Assembly (NCBI GenBank): GCA_017555205.1
Contig: JAFZGW010000013.1
Coordinates: 248,001-312,000, forward strand
Direction of reading: 5' to 3'
Source of the DNA: Akkermansia sp.
GTDB lineage: Bacteria > Verrucomicrobiota > Verrucomicrobiia > Verrucomicrobiales > Akkermansiaceae
Length of the DNA: 64,000 nt
Shown here: positions 53,390 through 62,008 of the stretch, piece by piece
How the letters are laid out: the number at the start of each line of letters is the position of its first letter
Numbering within the stretch: position 1 is the first letter of the stretch
Notes under the pieces: model-generated
Databases searched by the model: none
What the model was told of the DNA's origin: nothing
What the model saw: the letters and a program-made list of their open reading frames with translations, nothing else
Program-made: the position numbers and the translations under genes

Positions 53390-53902
53390 TCAGCCGTGTA
53401 CAATGACGACGGAGGTAACAGCCCCCTCGCCCAGTGTGGCATTGAGAGCGCGAATGATAGCGGCTTTTTGGCGCGTTAGTTCAAATCGTACGGCAGGGTG
53501 TGAGGTACGGATACGCGCTTGCTTGCGGGCGACAGAAATAAGCTCGGCTTTGGTGGCGAGGAATGGACCGACGGCCTTTGCCCAAGCATCCGCCAAGACT
53601 TCGGGGGCATGCTCAGCTATGGAGATATCCATCTTGCTGATGAGGGTGGCGAGCACGGACTCCATGCTGCGGACGTTGGCAGCAGGATTGAGCTGGGGTT
53701 CCACACCGAAGAAATCGGCCAGGGCTTGGCCGCTCTCGCGCTCGGCGCGGGTGGTATTGCGCACGGGGCGCACGGAGCCATCCGCAAATGACTCCTCATG
53801 GTACAAGCCCGGGGATTCCCGGCGTACGGTAGCGGGCACATCGGGAACCGGCACCGGCTCAATCGGTGTAGCTTTTCGGGTACGACGTCGGGGCGCTGCC
53901 AT
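53390..53902 (-). CDS. DciA-like protein (DUF721)
   Basis: A 170-residue protein whose C-terminal 90 residues show the DUF721/DciA pattern: LADAWAKAVGPFLATKAE (usual W..VG..la), RIRTSHPAVRFELTRQK and LNATLGEGAVTSVVIV. DciA loads or recruits the replicative helicase DnaB in bacteria lacking DnaC. The N-terminal 75 residues are basic and Pro-rich, probably disordered. It lies 80 bases after a ferredoxin gene on the same strand and has no clear promoter of its own. Confidence 0.7.
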   Translation of the reverse strand: MAAPRRRTRKATPIEPVPVPDVPATVRRESPGLYHEESFADGSVRPVRNTTRAERESGQALADFFGVEPQLNPAANVRSMESVLATLISKMDISIAEHAPEVLADAWAKAVGPFLATKAELISVARKQARIRTSHPAVRFELTRQKAAIIRALNATLGEGAVTSVVIVHG

Positions 53903-53982
53903 AAAGAAAAAGAACGACCCCGGCCTACAAATGTGCCGGGGCCGATATGGTTTAGTAGAAAATCGGGATTTCCCGGTGGGAT

Positions 53983-54216
53983 TTACTCGCCGTCATCACC
54001 GATGGAATCAACGGGGCAGCCATCCTTGGCCTCCGTGCAGAGAGCAATCTCGTCATCGGTCTCAGGCTGCTTGCAGACGTAAGATACGCCCTCGTCCTCA
54101 TCAGCGGCGAAGAAATCGCCGGCTACCTCACGGCAAAGACCACAATCGATGCAGTTGCTATCGACATAGAACTTACCGGGAACATTTTTTTCGTTTTTGG
54201 AGTCAATATCGGCCAT
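53983..54216 (-). CDS. Single-cluster ferredoxin
   Basis: A 77-residue acidic protein with CIDCGLC (CxxCxxC) and a distal GCPVDSI (CP), enough ligands for one [4Fe-4S] cluster, plus two further Cys (YVCKQP, ALCTEA). The single cluster and acidic surface resemble Fer4_15-type ferredoxins. It would carry electrons in the cytoplasm; its reductase partner is not identified, though the flavoprotein at 8095 is a candidate by chemistry only. It precedes the DciA-like gene. Confidence 0.88.
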   Translation of the reverse strand: MADIDSKNEKNVPGKFYVDSNCIDCGLCREVAGDFFAADEDEGVSYVCKQPETDDEIALCTEAKDGCPVDSIGDDGE

Positions 54217-54284
54217 AATGTGTACGGGAAATGGTTACCCACGCCTATTTTTACAATTTTTCTCAGGAATGCAATCTTTTTTTA

Positions 54285-54313
54285 TTGCAACGGAGCACTT
54301 TTCGGTACAAAAT
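54285..54313 (+). promoter_or_regulatory. Promoter of the 54320-lnt unit (leaderless type)
   Basis: TTGCAA (54285-54290), 17 bp, CAAAAT (54308-54313), then 6 bases to the ATG at 54320. Confidence 0.6.
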
Positions 54314-54319
54314 GTGCGC

Positions 54320-54916
54320 ATGCAAGAAAAAAAAGCCGAAAGCAAGGGTAGTTTTGTGAAAAGAATTGGGTTAACGAACCTGATTTGCATGGTGATGTTC
54401 TGCGGGATGGTTGCAATAGTACTGGGCGCGATACTCTACACATACCGTAACATACCGCTTTCAAACTGGCGAGAGTATTGCACGGGGTTACCCATGACCG
54501 GTCATGGCATAGAGGTGGAGGAATTGCAAGCGGAGTGGAAAAGCTCAGCCGGCAACAAACGTTTGGAGCTGCGCACGGCCTACTACCCCCAATTAAGGAT
54601 AAAGCTGGGGAAAGGGAATGGCAGCGGTATTATTTTTGCTAAGTTCATTAACTCACGCCGAGCAGTACAGGGCGCGACGTTGGCTCTTCATTATCGTGAG
54701 GGTAATTTCCTGCCGGTCAAAGATTACAACATACAGGCAGAGGGCAAAAACGGCGTGCTACTGCTCGAAAAAGGTTTTACCAAGGCGGCAGACTACAAGC
54801 TGCACCAGCTCAATGAAGAGGAGTCTTTGTGGAGCGTGCAGATATTCCAACGCTCCAGCGAAAACAATACAACCTACTATCTTGGTTCTTGCACTATCAG
54901 CCCCACCGCTGAATAA
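54320..54916 (+). CDS. Single-pass membrane protein of unknown function upstream of lnt
   Basis: A 198-residue protein with a basic cytoplasmic tail, one strong hydrophobic segment (about 18-42) and a periplasmic part of about 150 residues rich in beta-forming residues. I recognise no family. It ends 3 bases before lnt, so the two are almost surely cotranscribed and perhaps translationally coupled, hinting at a role in the envelope. The start at 54320 is fixed by the promoter; a longer frame would cross the divergent ferredoxin gene. Confidence 0.6.
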   Translation: MQEKKAESKGSFVKRIGLTNLICMVMFCGMVAIVLGAILYTYRNIPLSNWREYCTGLPMTGHGIEVEELQAEWKSSAGNKRLELRTAYYPQLRIKLGKGNGSGIIFAKFINSRRAVQGATLALHYREGNFLPVKDYNIQAEGKNGVLLLEKGFTKAADYKLHQLNEEESLWSVQIFQRSSENNTTYYLGSCTISPTAE

Positions 54917-54919
54917 ATC

Positions 54920-56869
54920 ATGAAAAAACGATTGCAGCAATATGCAGAAATCGCAGAGCCGGAGCGCAAGAGCCCGTGGTGGCACTGGCTGCTGAGCCCG
55001 GCGGGCGGCGTGGCGATGGCGTTCGCCTTCCTGCCGTACGATCAGTCCGAGTTTGTATGGGTAGCGTTGCTTCCCCTGCTCTATGTATTGTGGAGCGGGC
55101 CTGCTAAGTGGTGGCGGGCATTTCGTTTGGGGTGGCTCTACGGCATGGGTTACTACTGCACAACCTTCTCATGGATTAACGAAGTAGGCCACACCTTCAA
55201 CATCCCGGCGCCGGTCTTTCTGGCTATTGCCTTTATACCGTTGATGGCGGTATATTCCTGTCTTGTAGGAGCTTGGGCAGCAATAGCAGCCACCTTGTTG
55301 CGCCCGCGCCTTTCCCCCGGTCCGGTTACTACGGATATGTCGCTAGACGAGCGCAAGAGCACATGGCAAAGCTGGGCTTGGCAGGATATGGCATCCACCC
55401 TGCGCAGCGCGCTGGGCTGCGCAGCACTCTGGGTCTGCATTGAATGGTTGAGAGCAAATGGAACCCTGGGATTCAGCTGGAACAGTCTTGGCATGGCGCT
55501 CTACAGTGGCTTAGCCTTGGCTCAGTGGGCGGAGTTCGTCGGTACGGCGGCGCTGTCTTTCCTGCCGGTCTTCACCACGGTAGTCATATATGGCTCGGTG
55601 CGTCGCAGTGTTCTGCAGTTCAAAGGAGTTGGTCGTGCCGGACGGCCTTGGGATTTTTATGGCACCGTGATAATTTTAGTCCTGCTCATTGCGGGGGGAC
55701 TGACAATAAGCAAAGTATACTCACCGTCAAATCTATTGCAACGTGAGAATACGCTGCAATTACCGGTCGTAGCGGTTCAAATCAACAAAGATCAGAGCGA
55801 CCATATAGCAGAGAACGCCCCCACTGAGCCGCGTGCCCGACGTATTCAAAACGGCTTGTCCCAAAACGGAATCTATTTGCGCAGCACGATGGATGCCTTC
55901 AACTCCATTCAACGCAATACGGCTAAATTGGCCGCGCAGCACCCCGAACTTGGGATTATACAGAAGCTGCCGGTATGGGTGGTATGGCCGGAGAGTGCCA
56001 TGGGGTTGCCTATCTGGCGCGATAAGACTAATGGAAAGCTCTTCCAAGCCCCCATTGACCCCTACACTCACGATGTATTCTTCGGCGAGGAGCAGCTCCC
56101 GATGGTGCGCAAGTTGGTGGAGGAAATGGGGGGGCGTTCATTCACCCTCTTCACCGGGGTCGATGAAGTGCTGCTTGCCCCGGAAGACGGGTACTTGGTA
56201 CCATGTGGGCAGTACAATTCCATGGCCTGTATTACGGGCGATTTCGATAGCATACATACCGTGTCGAAACAGCATCTCATGCCCTTCGGCGAGTATCTTC
56301 CGCTCGTTGAATCCGTCCGGTGGATTGGTGAGCTTTACTCCCAAATCACCGGCACTCAGGTGGGCGAAGGTATCCGCCCCGGAACTGGTGATGAGCCTAT
56401 AGAGTTGCAAGTTCCCGGAACCGATGAAAAAGTAGGGGTCATACCGGCTATTTGCTACGAGGATACCGTGGGAGCCCTACTCACCAAGTTCGTGCGTAAA
56501 GGTCCGCAGGTAATTGTCAATGTAACTAATGATGCATGGTTCCGCAATTCTGTATGCGGGGTACAGCAGGCGCGCAATGCCGCCTTCCGCTGTATCGAGC
56601 TACGTCGCCCCATGGTCAGAGCCGCGAACCGAGGTGTTTGCTGTTCCATTGCCCCCAACGGTGCCTTTATTGATGCACTGCTGAAGGCCGACGGCACGCC
56701 GCACATGGCAGGTTACAGCTATGCCGTGTTGCCGGTGGACAAAGAGGCCGGTTTTACACTTTACGCCCTACTGGGTGACTGGGCTGTTATCGGCTGTCTG
56801 TTGTTGGTGATACTGACGGCAGCGCCGGCTGTCATCAATCGAAAAGAGCCCCAGAAAGCAGCGGTTTAA
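54920..56869 (+). CDS. lnt: Apolipoprotein N-acyltransferase
   Basis: Adds the third acyl chain to lipoproteins in the inner membrane. The 649-residue product has about eight transmembrane helices in the first 270 residues and at the C-terminus, around a periplasmic nitrilase-like domain. The catalytic triad is visible: Glu in VWPESAMG, Lys in KQHLMPFGEYLP and Cys in AICYEDTVG. NVTNDAWF and QARNAAFRCIELRRPMVRAANRG are typical Lnt segments. It is about 130 residues longer than E. coli Lnt, with insertions in the membrane part and nitrilase domain. Its presence fits the many lipoproteins in the window. It is convergent with umuC, 4 bases apart. Confidence 0.92.
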   Translation: MKKRLQQYAEIAEPERKSPWWHWLLSPAGGVAMAFAFLPYDQSEFVWVALLPLLYVLWSGPAKWWRAFRLGWLYGMGYYCTTFSWINEVGHTFNIPAPVFLAIAFIPLMAVYSCLVGAWAAIAATLLRPRLSPGPVTTDMSLDERKSTWQSWAWQDMASTLRSALGCAALWVCIEWLRANGTLGFSWNSLGMALYSGLALAQWAEFVGTAALSFLPVFTTVVIYGSVRRSVLQFKGVGRAGRPWDFYGTVIILVLLIAGGLTISKVYSPSNLLQRENTLQLPVVAVQINKDQSDHIAENAPTEPRARRIQNGLSQNGIYLRSTMDAFNSIQRNTAKLAAQHPELGIIQKLPVWVVWPESAMGLPIWRDKTNGKLFQAPIDPYTHDVFFGEEQLPMVRKLVEEMGGRSFTLFTGVDEVLLAPEDGYLVPCGQYNSMACITGDFDSIHTVSKQHLMPFGEYLPLVESVRWIGELYSQITGTQVGEGIRPGTGDEPIELQVPGTDEKVGVIPAICYEDTVGALLTKFVRKGPQVIVNVTNDAWFRNSVCGVQQARNAAFRCIELRRPMVRAANRGVCCSIAPNGAFIDALLKADGTPHMAGYSYAVLPVDKEAGFTLYALLGDWAVIGCLLLVILTAAPAVINRKEPQKAAV

Positions 56870-56873
56870 AAAC

Positions 56874-58121
56874 TCAGCGCCGGGAGGTTTCCGGTATATC
56901 CTCCCAGCGCGAAGTATATGCCCGAGAGGCGAAGGAGCGGTGCCACGGCTCGGTGGCACCGCGATTGGCAAAGTGGATATTGTGCCCGGCTTGCTGCAGT
57001 TTGTCCAGCACGGCCATGAGCTTGCTTGGGGCAACGTTCGGGTGCTCGAAAGTGGGCTGAATGTGCTCTATTTTCTCGAGAGAGGTGAATAAAACGCCTA
57101 TTTTCTTGTACTCTAAACCAGGGCGGTATAGATTTTCGAGCAAAGCCGCAGCGTAGTGGGTCAATTCCCGAGTATCATCGGTTAAGCAAGGCAACGCACC
57201 CCCCTGGTTCGCAGAATAGAAATTTTGCTCATCTCGATAACAAGAAGTACGCAACAGCACATAAAGCGCCCCGGCCATCATTCCCTCATTGCGCAATATA
57301 CGAGCAGCCTTCTCAACAAAACGGCAGAGCGATTCGCGCAAGGAATTAAAATCGCGCACTCCCTCTTTGAGTGAGCGAGATACCATAATCTGCTGGCGCA
57401 CCGGCGGGTCTTCGGCATCCAGACACGAGGTGCCATTGAGCTCCAGCGCCAAACGTTCACCGTGCACACCGAAATGCTTGCGCAGGTAATGCAGCCCGCA
57501 GGCTGCCAACCCGGCAGCCGTATGTATGCCGAGTGACTTCATGCGGGGGGCCAGGCGACGCCCCACCCCCCATACGTCTCCCACGGGAGTAGCCGCCAGT
57601 AGGGGCTCCCACTGCTCCGGGGAAGTCAGAGCAAGCACCCCCTCATATTGCGGGGTATGCTTAGCCGTTTCGTTGGCTAATTTACATAAAGTTCGGGTGG
57701 GTGCTATGCCTACACTGACAGTCACCCCTGTGCCACGTCGAATAGCTGCCCGAAGCTCCCGACAAAAGGGAACCCAATCGCGGGAGTCATCCACGCGGGC
57801 AAAGGCCTCGTCTATACTATACTGCTGCACGGTCGGAAGTGCTTCTTCCAGCAACATCATGATTCGTTCCGACAAATCGGAATAGAGCGGAAAGTTAGCC
57901 GAGCAAACAACAGCCTGCGCCGCCTCAAGGCGTTCGCGGCATTTGAAGAAAGGCTCCCCCATTGCTATGCCGAGAGCCTTCGCCTCTTGGCTACGCGATA
58001 CGACGCAACCATCGTTATTCGACAAAACTACGAGCGGGCGTCGGCGCCAATCGGGCCGAAACACCTGCTCGCAGCTGGCGAAAAAATTGTTACAGTCAAA
58101 AAGTAAGTACACAACACTCAA
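56874..58121 (-). CDS. umuC: Y-family DNA polymerase UmuC-like (Pol V catalytic subunit)
   Basis: Translesion polymerase. The 415-residue product has the Y-family order: LLFDCNNFFASCEQVFRP, VVLSNNDGCVVSRSQEAKALGI, the catalytic QYSIDEAFARV, SVGIAPTRTLCKLAN and VWGVGRR, and a C-terminal little-finger region matching UmuC (IGVLFTSLEKIEHIQP). No umuD or other LexA-like peptidase gene is beside it, and no SOS box can exist right upstream because that sequence is gatB. Its TTG start at 58121 overlaps the gatB stop by four bases; a GTG at 58112 is the alternative. Expression is thus tied to gatB. Confidence 0.9.
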   Translation of the reverse strand: MSVVYLLFDCNNFFASCEQVFRPDWRRRPLVVLSNNDGCVVSRSQEAKALGIAMGEPFFKCRERLEAAQAVVCSANFPLYSDLSERIMMLLEEALPTVQQYSIDEAFARVDDSRDWVPFCRELRAAIRRGTGVTVSVGIAPTRTLCKLANETAKHTPQYEGVLALTSPEQWEPLLAATPVGDVWGVGRRLAPRMKSLGIHTAAGLAACGLHYLRKHFGVHGERLALELNGTSCLDAEDPPVRQQIMVSRSLKEGVRDFNSLRESLCRFVEKAARILRNEGMMAGALYVLLRTSCYRDEQNFYSANQGGALPCLTDDTRELTHYAAALLENLYRPGLEYKKIGVLFTSLEKIEHIQPTFEHPNVAPSKLMAVLDKLQQAGHNIHFANRGATEPWHRSFASRAYTSRWEDIPETSRR

Positions 58122-59584
58122 AGGCCGAGTCGGGCCATGAGAATTTCCGTAACAAGTTTGGGATTCGGTTTGGGATTACTGTTTTTCATCACCTTACCGG
58201 TAAGTGCGTTGACGAGCTTCATATTGCCGCCCTTCACCAGTTCCACCATATCGGGATTTTCAGCTATGACCTGATCTACCAGAGCCTCCAGTGCATTGCT
58301 GTCTGCCTTCTTGTACCCCAGCTCGGCAGCGGCAGCAGCAGCAGTCAGGGCTGTATTATTCCACAGCAGTTCAAGCACCTCGCGAGCCTGACTTACGGAG
58401 CAAATCCCCTCCTCCACCACATCCACCAAACCGGCGAGAGTTACGGGAGCCACCGGGCAGTTTTCAATCTCGCACTCCTTCTCGGCAAGCACGGAGGGGA
58501 AGATATTGATGAGCCAGTTGGCAACTTTGCGCGGAGCCTTGGTAGCAGCGGCAGCAGCCTCGAAATAGGAGCAGAGGCAAGCATCTGCAACCAGCGTATT
58601 CGCATCCGCCACAGGGAGAGCATAGCTATTCATAAGTCGCTGCTGGCGAGCATCCGGCAGCTCGGGCAGTTCGGCCTGCATCTTCTCCACATACTCCGCC
58701 GTATGAACCGGAATGAGGTCAGGGCAAGTATGGTAGCGGTAATCATGAGCATTCTCCTTGGTGCGCATCACAATACTCTCGCCCAAGTCGTCATCCCAAC
58801 GGCGAGTGGATTGCACCTGAGCAATGCCACGGTCAAGTTCATCCGCCTGACGGTTAATTTCATAAACCAGTGCACGGCGAGCCGCAGACATGGAGTTGAT
58901 GTTCTTCATCTCGATTTTGGCCCCCAATTCCTTCTGCCCCTTGGGTCGCAGGGAGACGTTCACATCACAGCGCATTTGCCCCTTTTCCATATCGGCATCA
59001 GATATTCCACCGCAGATGAGAATTTGCTGCAAGCTTTTCAGGTAGGCGTAGGTTTCCTCGGGACTGGTGAGGTCGGGGGCAGATACTATCTCCATGAGCG
59101 GAGTACCGCCACGGTTATAGTCTACCAAGGAATAGGAACCATAGTGAGTAAGCTTGGCAGCGTCCTCCTCGAGGTGGATATGATCAAGCTTGACGGTTCG
59201 CACGACAGCCCCCTCGGCCTTCACTTTATAATCTGCCGGGTAAGCCCATGAATACAGAGGAACTTCACCACCGATGCAAAGAGGCAAATCCAGCTGGCTG
59301 GTCTGGTAATTCTTGGGCATGTCGGCATAAAAGTAATTCTTTCGGTCCCATTTAGAAACCGGCGGCATCGAGCAGCCAAGCATCAGCCCGGTAAGAACAG
59401 TGCGCTCAATGGCAAATTGATTGAGAACAGGCAAAGCACCGGGCATACCCAAACAGGTAGGGCACACGTTGGTGTTGGGTTCATAGCCGAAACCGGCCTT
59501 GCAGGAGCAGAACATTTTGGTGGCGGTCTTAATCTGGCAGTGAACTTCCAGACCGATAGTTACCAGGTAATCAGATACAGGCAT
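58118..59584 (-). CDS. gatB: Asp/Glu-tRNA amidotransferase subunit B
   Basis: Part of GatCAB, which converts mischarged Asp-tRNA-Asn or Glu-tRNA-Gln to the amide forms. The 488-residue product has IGLEVHCQIKTATKMFC, the zinc Cys pairs in CSCKAGFGYEPNTNVCPTC, DRKNYFYADMPKNYQTSQ, GGTPLMEIVSAPD, CDVNVSLRP and the C-terminal YqeY-like tail domain with VKGGNMKLVNALTGKVMK. gatA and gatC are not in the window. Because GlnRS is also encoded here, its main job may be Asn-tRNA synthesis (inference). It sits between the coiled-coil gene at 59615 and umuC on the same strand. Confidence 0.96.
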   Translation of the reverse strand: MPVSDYLVTIGLEVHCQIKTATKMFCSCKAGFGYEPNTNVCPTCLGMPGALPVLNQFAIERTVLTGLMLGCSMPPVSKWDRKNYFYADMPKNYQTSQLDLPLCIGGEVPLYSWAYPADYKVKAEGAVVRTVKLDHIHLEEDAAKLTHYGSYSLVDYNRGGTPLMEIVSAPDLTSPEETYAYLKSLQQILICGGISDADMEKGQMRCDVNVSLRPKGQKELGAKIEMKNINSMSAARRALVYEINRQADELDRGIAQVQSTRRWDDDLGESIVMRTKENAHDYRYHTCPDLIPVHTAEYVEKMQAELPELPDARQQRLMNSYALPVADANTLVADACLCSYFEAAAAATKAPRKVANWLINIFPSVLAEKECEIENCPVAPVTLAGLVDVVEEGICSVSQAREVLELLWNNTALTAAAAAAELGYKKADSNALEALVDQVIAENPDMVELVKGGNMKLVNALTGKVMKNSNPKPNPKLVTEILMARLGL

Positions 59585-59614
59585 GGTAATGAAGCGTAGA
59601 GTTTATTATATTAT

Positions 59615-60544
59615 TTAGTTTGAAGTTGTTACATTCTCGAGCATTGCTTCGTCGAGGTCAATCCTGAAGGAGGCATCGAACACGTCCGCAAACCAAGAGC
59701 TATGCGTATTGGCCAAGCTCTCATACACGCGGTCAAGCACATCGGAAAACTTATCGTAGGCGGCTTTATCATAACCGGGCAGCGATGCAATTCTTACCAA
59801 CTCGGTACGAATCCCCCAAAGCAGCGGTTCAATTGGCGCATAAGCCTCCCGAGCAGCGCGGAGGGTGGACTGAGAAAACGCGCGTTCCTTGCATTCTTTC
59901 CGAGGGAGCAGCGCATTGAGTCGCTCAGTAATTTGACGGAGCGACTCAATAGCAAGGTTGGCGGACTCGACATCATGCACACTTTGCAAAGTAGCCAGCA
60001 CAGCACGATCCGGCTCCAGCAGGCGGCGAAAACGCGTTGTTTCCTCGCGAGCTTCTTTCTCGGTAAGTGGAGGGCTGGGCTCAACCAACTCCTCTACCAC
60101 CTCTTCACCAACAATTCCCGCGTCTACGGCTCTCCGAAATTCCTTAATGAGAGAGAGAGAACCATAACAATTCACGCGACAGAGACTTTCAAACTCAGCG
60201 CACAGGTCATCCAGAGCCTCCGCAATACTGTAGTGCAGCATGTCGAGTGCCTCCAAATCTTGCGCCAAACTTTCCTCCCCTTGCAGCAAATAGCCAATGT
60301 ACTCCATTTCTTGGATTAAGGAGCCAAAGCGGGCGGCAGCTGCATCTGCCCCTTTTCGGTCGGTTACACCGGAAAGCAAAAACCACATTTCGTTAGTAAC
60401 GCGCAGCAACTCCTGCCCGGGGCTCCCCTTCAACTGCGGACGTGGTGAAGTACGTTCCGCCGGAGTCGCGTCGTCAATCGTACCCGCAGGGGCATTTAGC
60501 CCCAGCAGGATGGCTGCACCGACTGGAATGAACGGAAACTTCAT
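59615..60544 (-). CDS. Secreted helical protein of unknown function
   Basis: A 309-residue protein with a signal peptide (MKFPFIPVGAAILLGLNAPAG). The mature part is rich in Glu, Ala, Leu and Arg and appears nearly all helical, with long amphipathic stretches and two Cys near residues 120-130. I recognise no family. The start at 60544 is supported by a promoter with its -10 box 10 bases upstream. gatB follows after 30 bases, so the two may share a transcript, though the link looks incidental. Confidence 0.6.
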   Translation of the reverse strand: MKFPFIPVGAAILLGLNAPAGTIDDATPAERTSPRPQLKGSPGQELLRVTNEMWFLLSGVTDRKGADAAAARFGSLIQEMEYIGYLLQGEESLAQDLEALDMLHYSIAEALDDLCAEFESLCRVNCYGSLSLIKEFRRAVDAGIVGEEVVEELVEPSPPLTEKEAREETTRFRRLLEPDRAVLATLQSVHDVESANLAIESLRQITERLNALLPRKECKERAFSQSTLRAAREAYAPIEPLLWGIRTELVRIASLPGYDKAAYDKFSDVLDRVYESLANTHSSWFADVFDASFRIDLDEAMLENVTTSN

Positions 60545-60554
60545 TATCGCGGAT

Positions 60555-60583
60555 ATTATACTCCTTTCACCCAAAAATGACAA
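60555..60583 (-). promoter_or_regulatory. Promoter of the 60544-gatB-umuC unit
   Basis: On the minus strand, TTGTCA (60578-60583), 17 bp, consensus TATAAT (60555-60560), then 10 bases to the ATG. Confidence 0.75.
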
Positions 60584-60646
60584 GTCACGATTTTGCCAAC
60601 AATCAAAAAAAGTTACCCACTGTAGCAATGACGACATGATTTTAGC

Positions 60647-60675
60647 TTGTCATGGCTATTGTTTTAAATTAGAAT
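60647..60675 (+). promoter_or_regulatory. Promoter of trpB
   Basis: TTGTCA (60647-60652), 17 bp, TAGAAT (60670-60675), with a leader of about 20 bases before the ATG at 60702. No Trp-codon leader peptide or attenuator is seen. Confidence 0.7.
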
Positions 60676-60701
60676 AGGCGCAGCATCAACGTTTTCAAGC
60701 T

Positions 60702-61919
60702 ATGGATTTCAGAACATATCTTCGACATCACCCGGATAAAAACGGTTTTTACGGACGTTTTGGCGGTGCTTACCTGCCGCCCGAACTGGAACCCGCCTTC
60801 AAGGAAATTACTGAGGCTTACAACAGCATCTGCCACTCGGCTCAGTTTATCAATGAATTGCGCCGCATTCGCAAGCAATTCCAAGGCCGTCCCACGCCAG
60901 TGTATCATTGTGAGCGTCTTTCCCGCCTCAATGGTGGTGCACAGATTTACCTGAAACGCGAAGACTTGAACCACACCGGGGCCCACAAACTCAATCACTG
61001 CATGGGTGAGGGGCTTCTGGCAAAGTTCATGGGCAAAAAGAAAATCATTGCCGAAACGGGAGCTGGCCAACACGGCGTGGCATTGGCTACGGCAGCAGCC
61101 TATTTTGGTCTGGAATGCGAAATTCACATGGGCGAGGTAGATATCGCCAAGCAGGCACCGAATGTCACCCGCATGAAGATGCTGGGAGCCAACGTTGTAT
61201 GTGTAAAACACGGACTGAAAACTTTGAAAGAGGCTGTGGACTCGGCATTCGAAGCATATCAGCGTGACTACAAAACCGCTATCTATTGTATCGGTTCCGT
61301 ACTGGGACCGCACCCCTTCCCCATGATGGTGCGCGACTTCCAGATGGTGGTAGGTGCCGAAGCGCGCGATCAGTTCCTGGAAATGACCGGCATTCTGCCC
61401 GATGTCGTCTGTGCCTGCGTCGGCGGTGGTTCAAACGCCATGGGCATGTTCCCTGCCTTCCTCGATGACCCGGTGGACATTTACGGCATTGAACCTATGG
61501 GCAAGAGCGAGAAACTCGGCGACCACGCTGCATCCATGAAATATGGAGAAGAGGGTATCATGCACGGATTCAACAGCATCATGCTCAAGGGTGAAAACGA
61601 CGAACCCGCCCCCGTCTACTCCATCGCCAGTGGGCTGGATTACCCCTCCGTGGGTCCGGAGCACGCCTACCTGCGCGACATCGGCCGCGTGAAATACGAT
61701 GGCGTGTCAGACGCCGAGGCCGTGGACGCCTTCTTTAAGCTCAGCCGCTACGAGGGTATCATCCCCGCGCTGGAAAGCTCGCACGCCGTAGCTTTCGCCA
61801 TGCGCAAGGCTCGCGAAATGGGAACAGGTGCTATCTTGGCCAACTGCTCCGGGCGCGGCGATAAAGACGTTGACTACATTGCCGAGCACTACGGCTACGG
61901 CGAGCAGTACCAGTTCTGA
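60702..61919 (+). CDS. trpB: Tryptophan synthase beta subunit
   Basis: PLP enzyme joining indole with serine. The 405-residue product has [15 protein letters not shown] at the start, the PLP-Lys motif [15 protein letters not shown] (Lys96), [23 protein letters not shown] and the phosphate-binding GGGSN segment, and [15 protein letters not shown] at the end. This is the TrpB1 type that normally pairs with TrpA. It is a single-gene unit with its own promoter and terminator and no trpA or other trp gene beside it in the window. Confidence 0.96.
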   Translation: MDFRTYLRHHPDKNGFYGRFGGAYLPPELEPAFKEITEAYNSICHSAQFINELRRIRKQFQGRPTPVYHCERLSRLNGGAQIYLKREDLNHTGAHKLNHCMGEGLLAKFMGKKKIIAETGAGQHGVALATAAAYFGLECEIHMGEVDIAKQAPNVTRMKMLGANVVCVKHGLKTLKEAVDSAFEAYQRDYKTAIYCIGSVLGPHPFPMMVRDFQMVVGAEARDQFLEMTGILPDVVCACVGGGSNAMGMFPAFLDDPVDIYGIEPMGKSEKLGDHAASMKYGEEGIMHGFNSIMLKGENDEPAPVYSIASGLDYPSVGPEHAYLRDIGRVKYDGVSDAEAVDAFFKLSRYEGIIPALESSHAVAFAMRKAREMGTGAILANCSGRGDKDVDYIAEHYGYGEQYQF

Positions 61920-61945
61920 TATTTCATTCAAAAAAAATGCTCACA

Positions 61946-61980
61946 GAAAACCCCCGACCGATATTCGGTCGGGGGTTTTC
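61946..61980. terminator. Bidirectional terminator between trpB and mrp
   Basis: A 16-bp perfect stem GAAAACCCCCGACCGA / TCGGTCGGGGGTTTTC with a 3-nt loop, between convergent genes. Confidence 0.9.
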
Positions 61981-62008
61981 TTGCAAGAATATGTTGCAGG
62001 GGAGGAAC

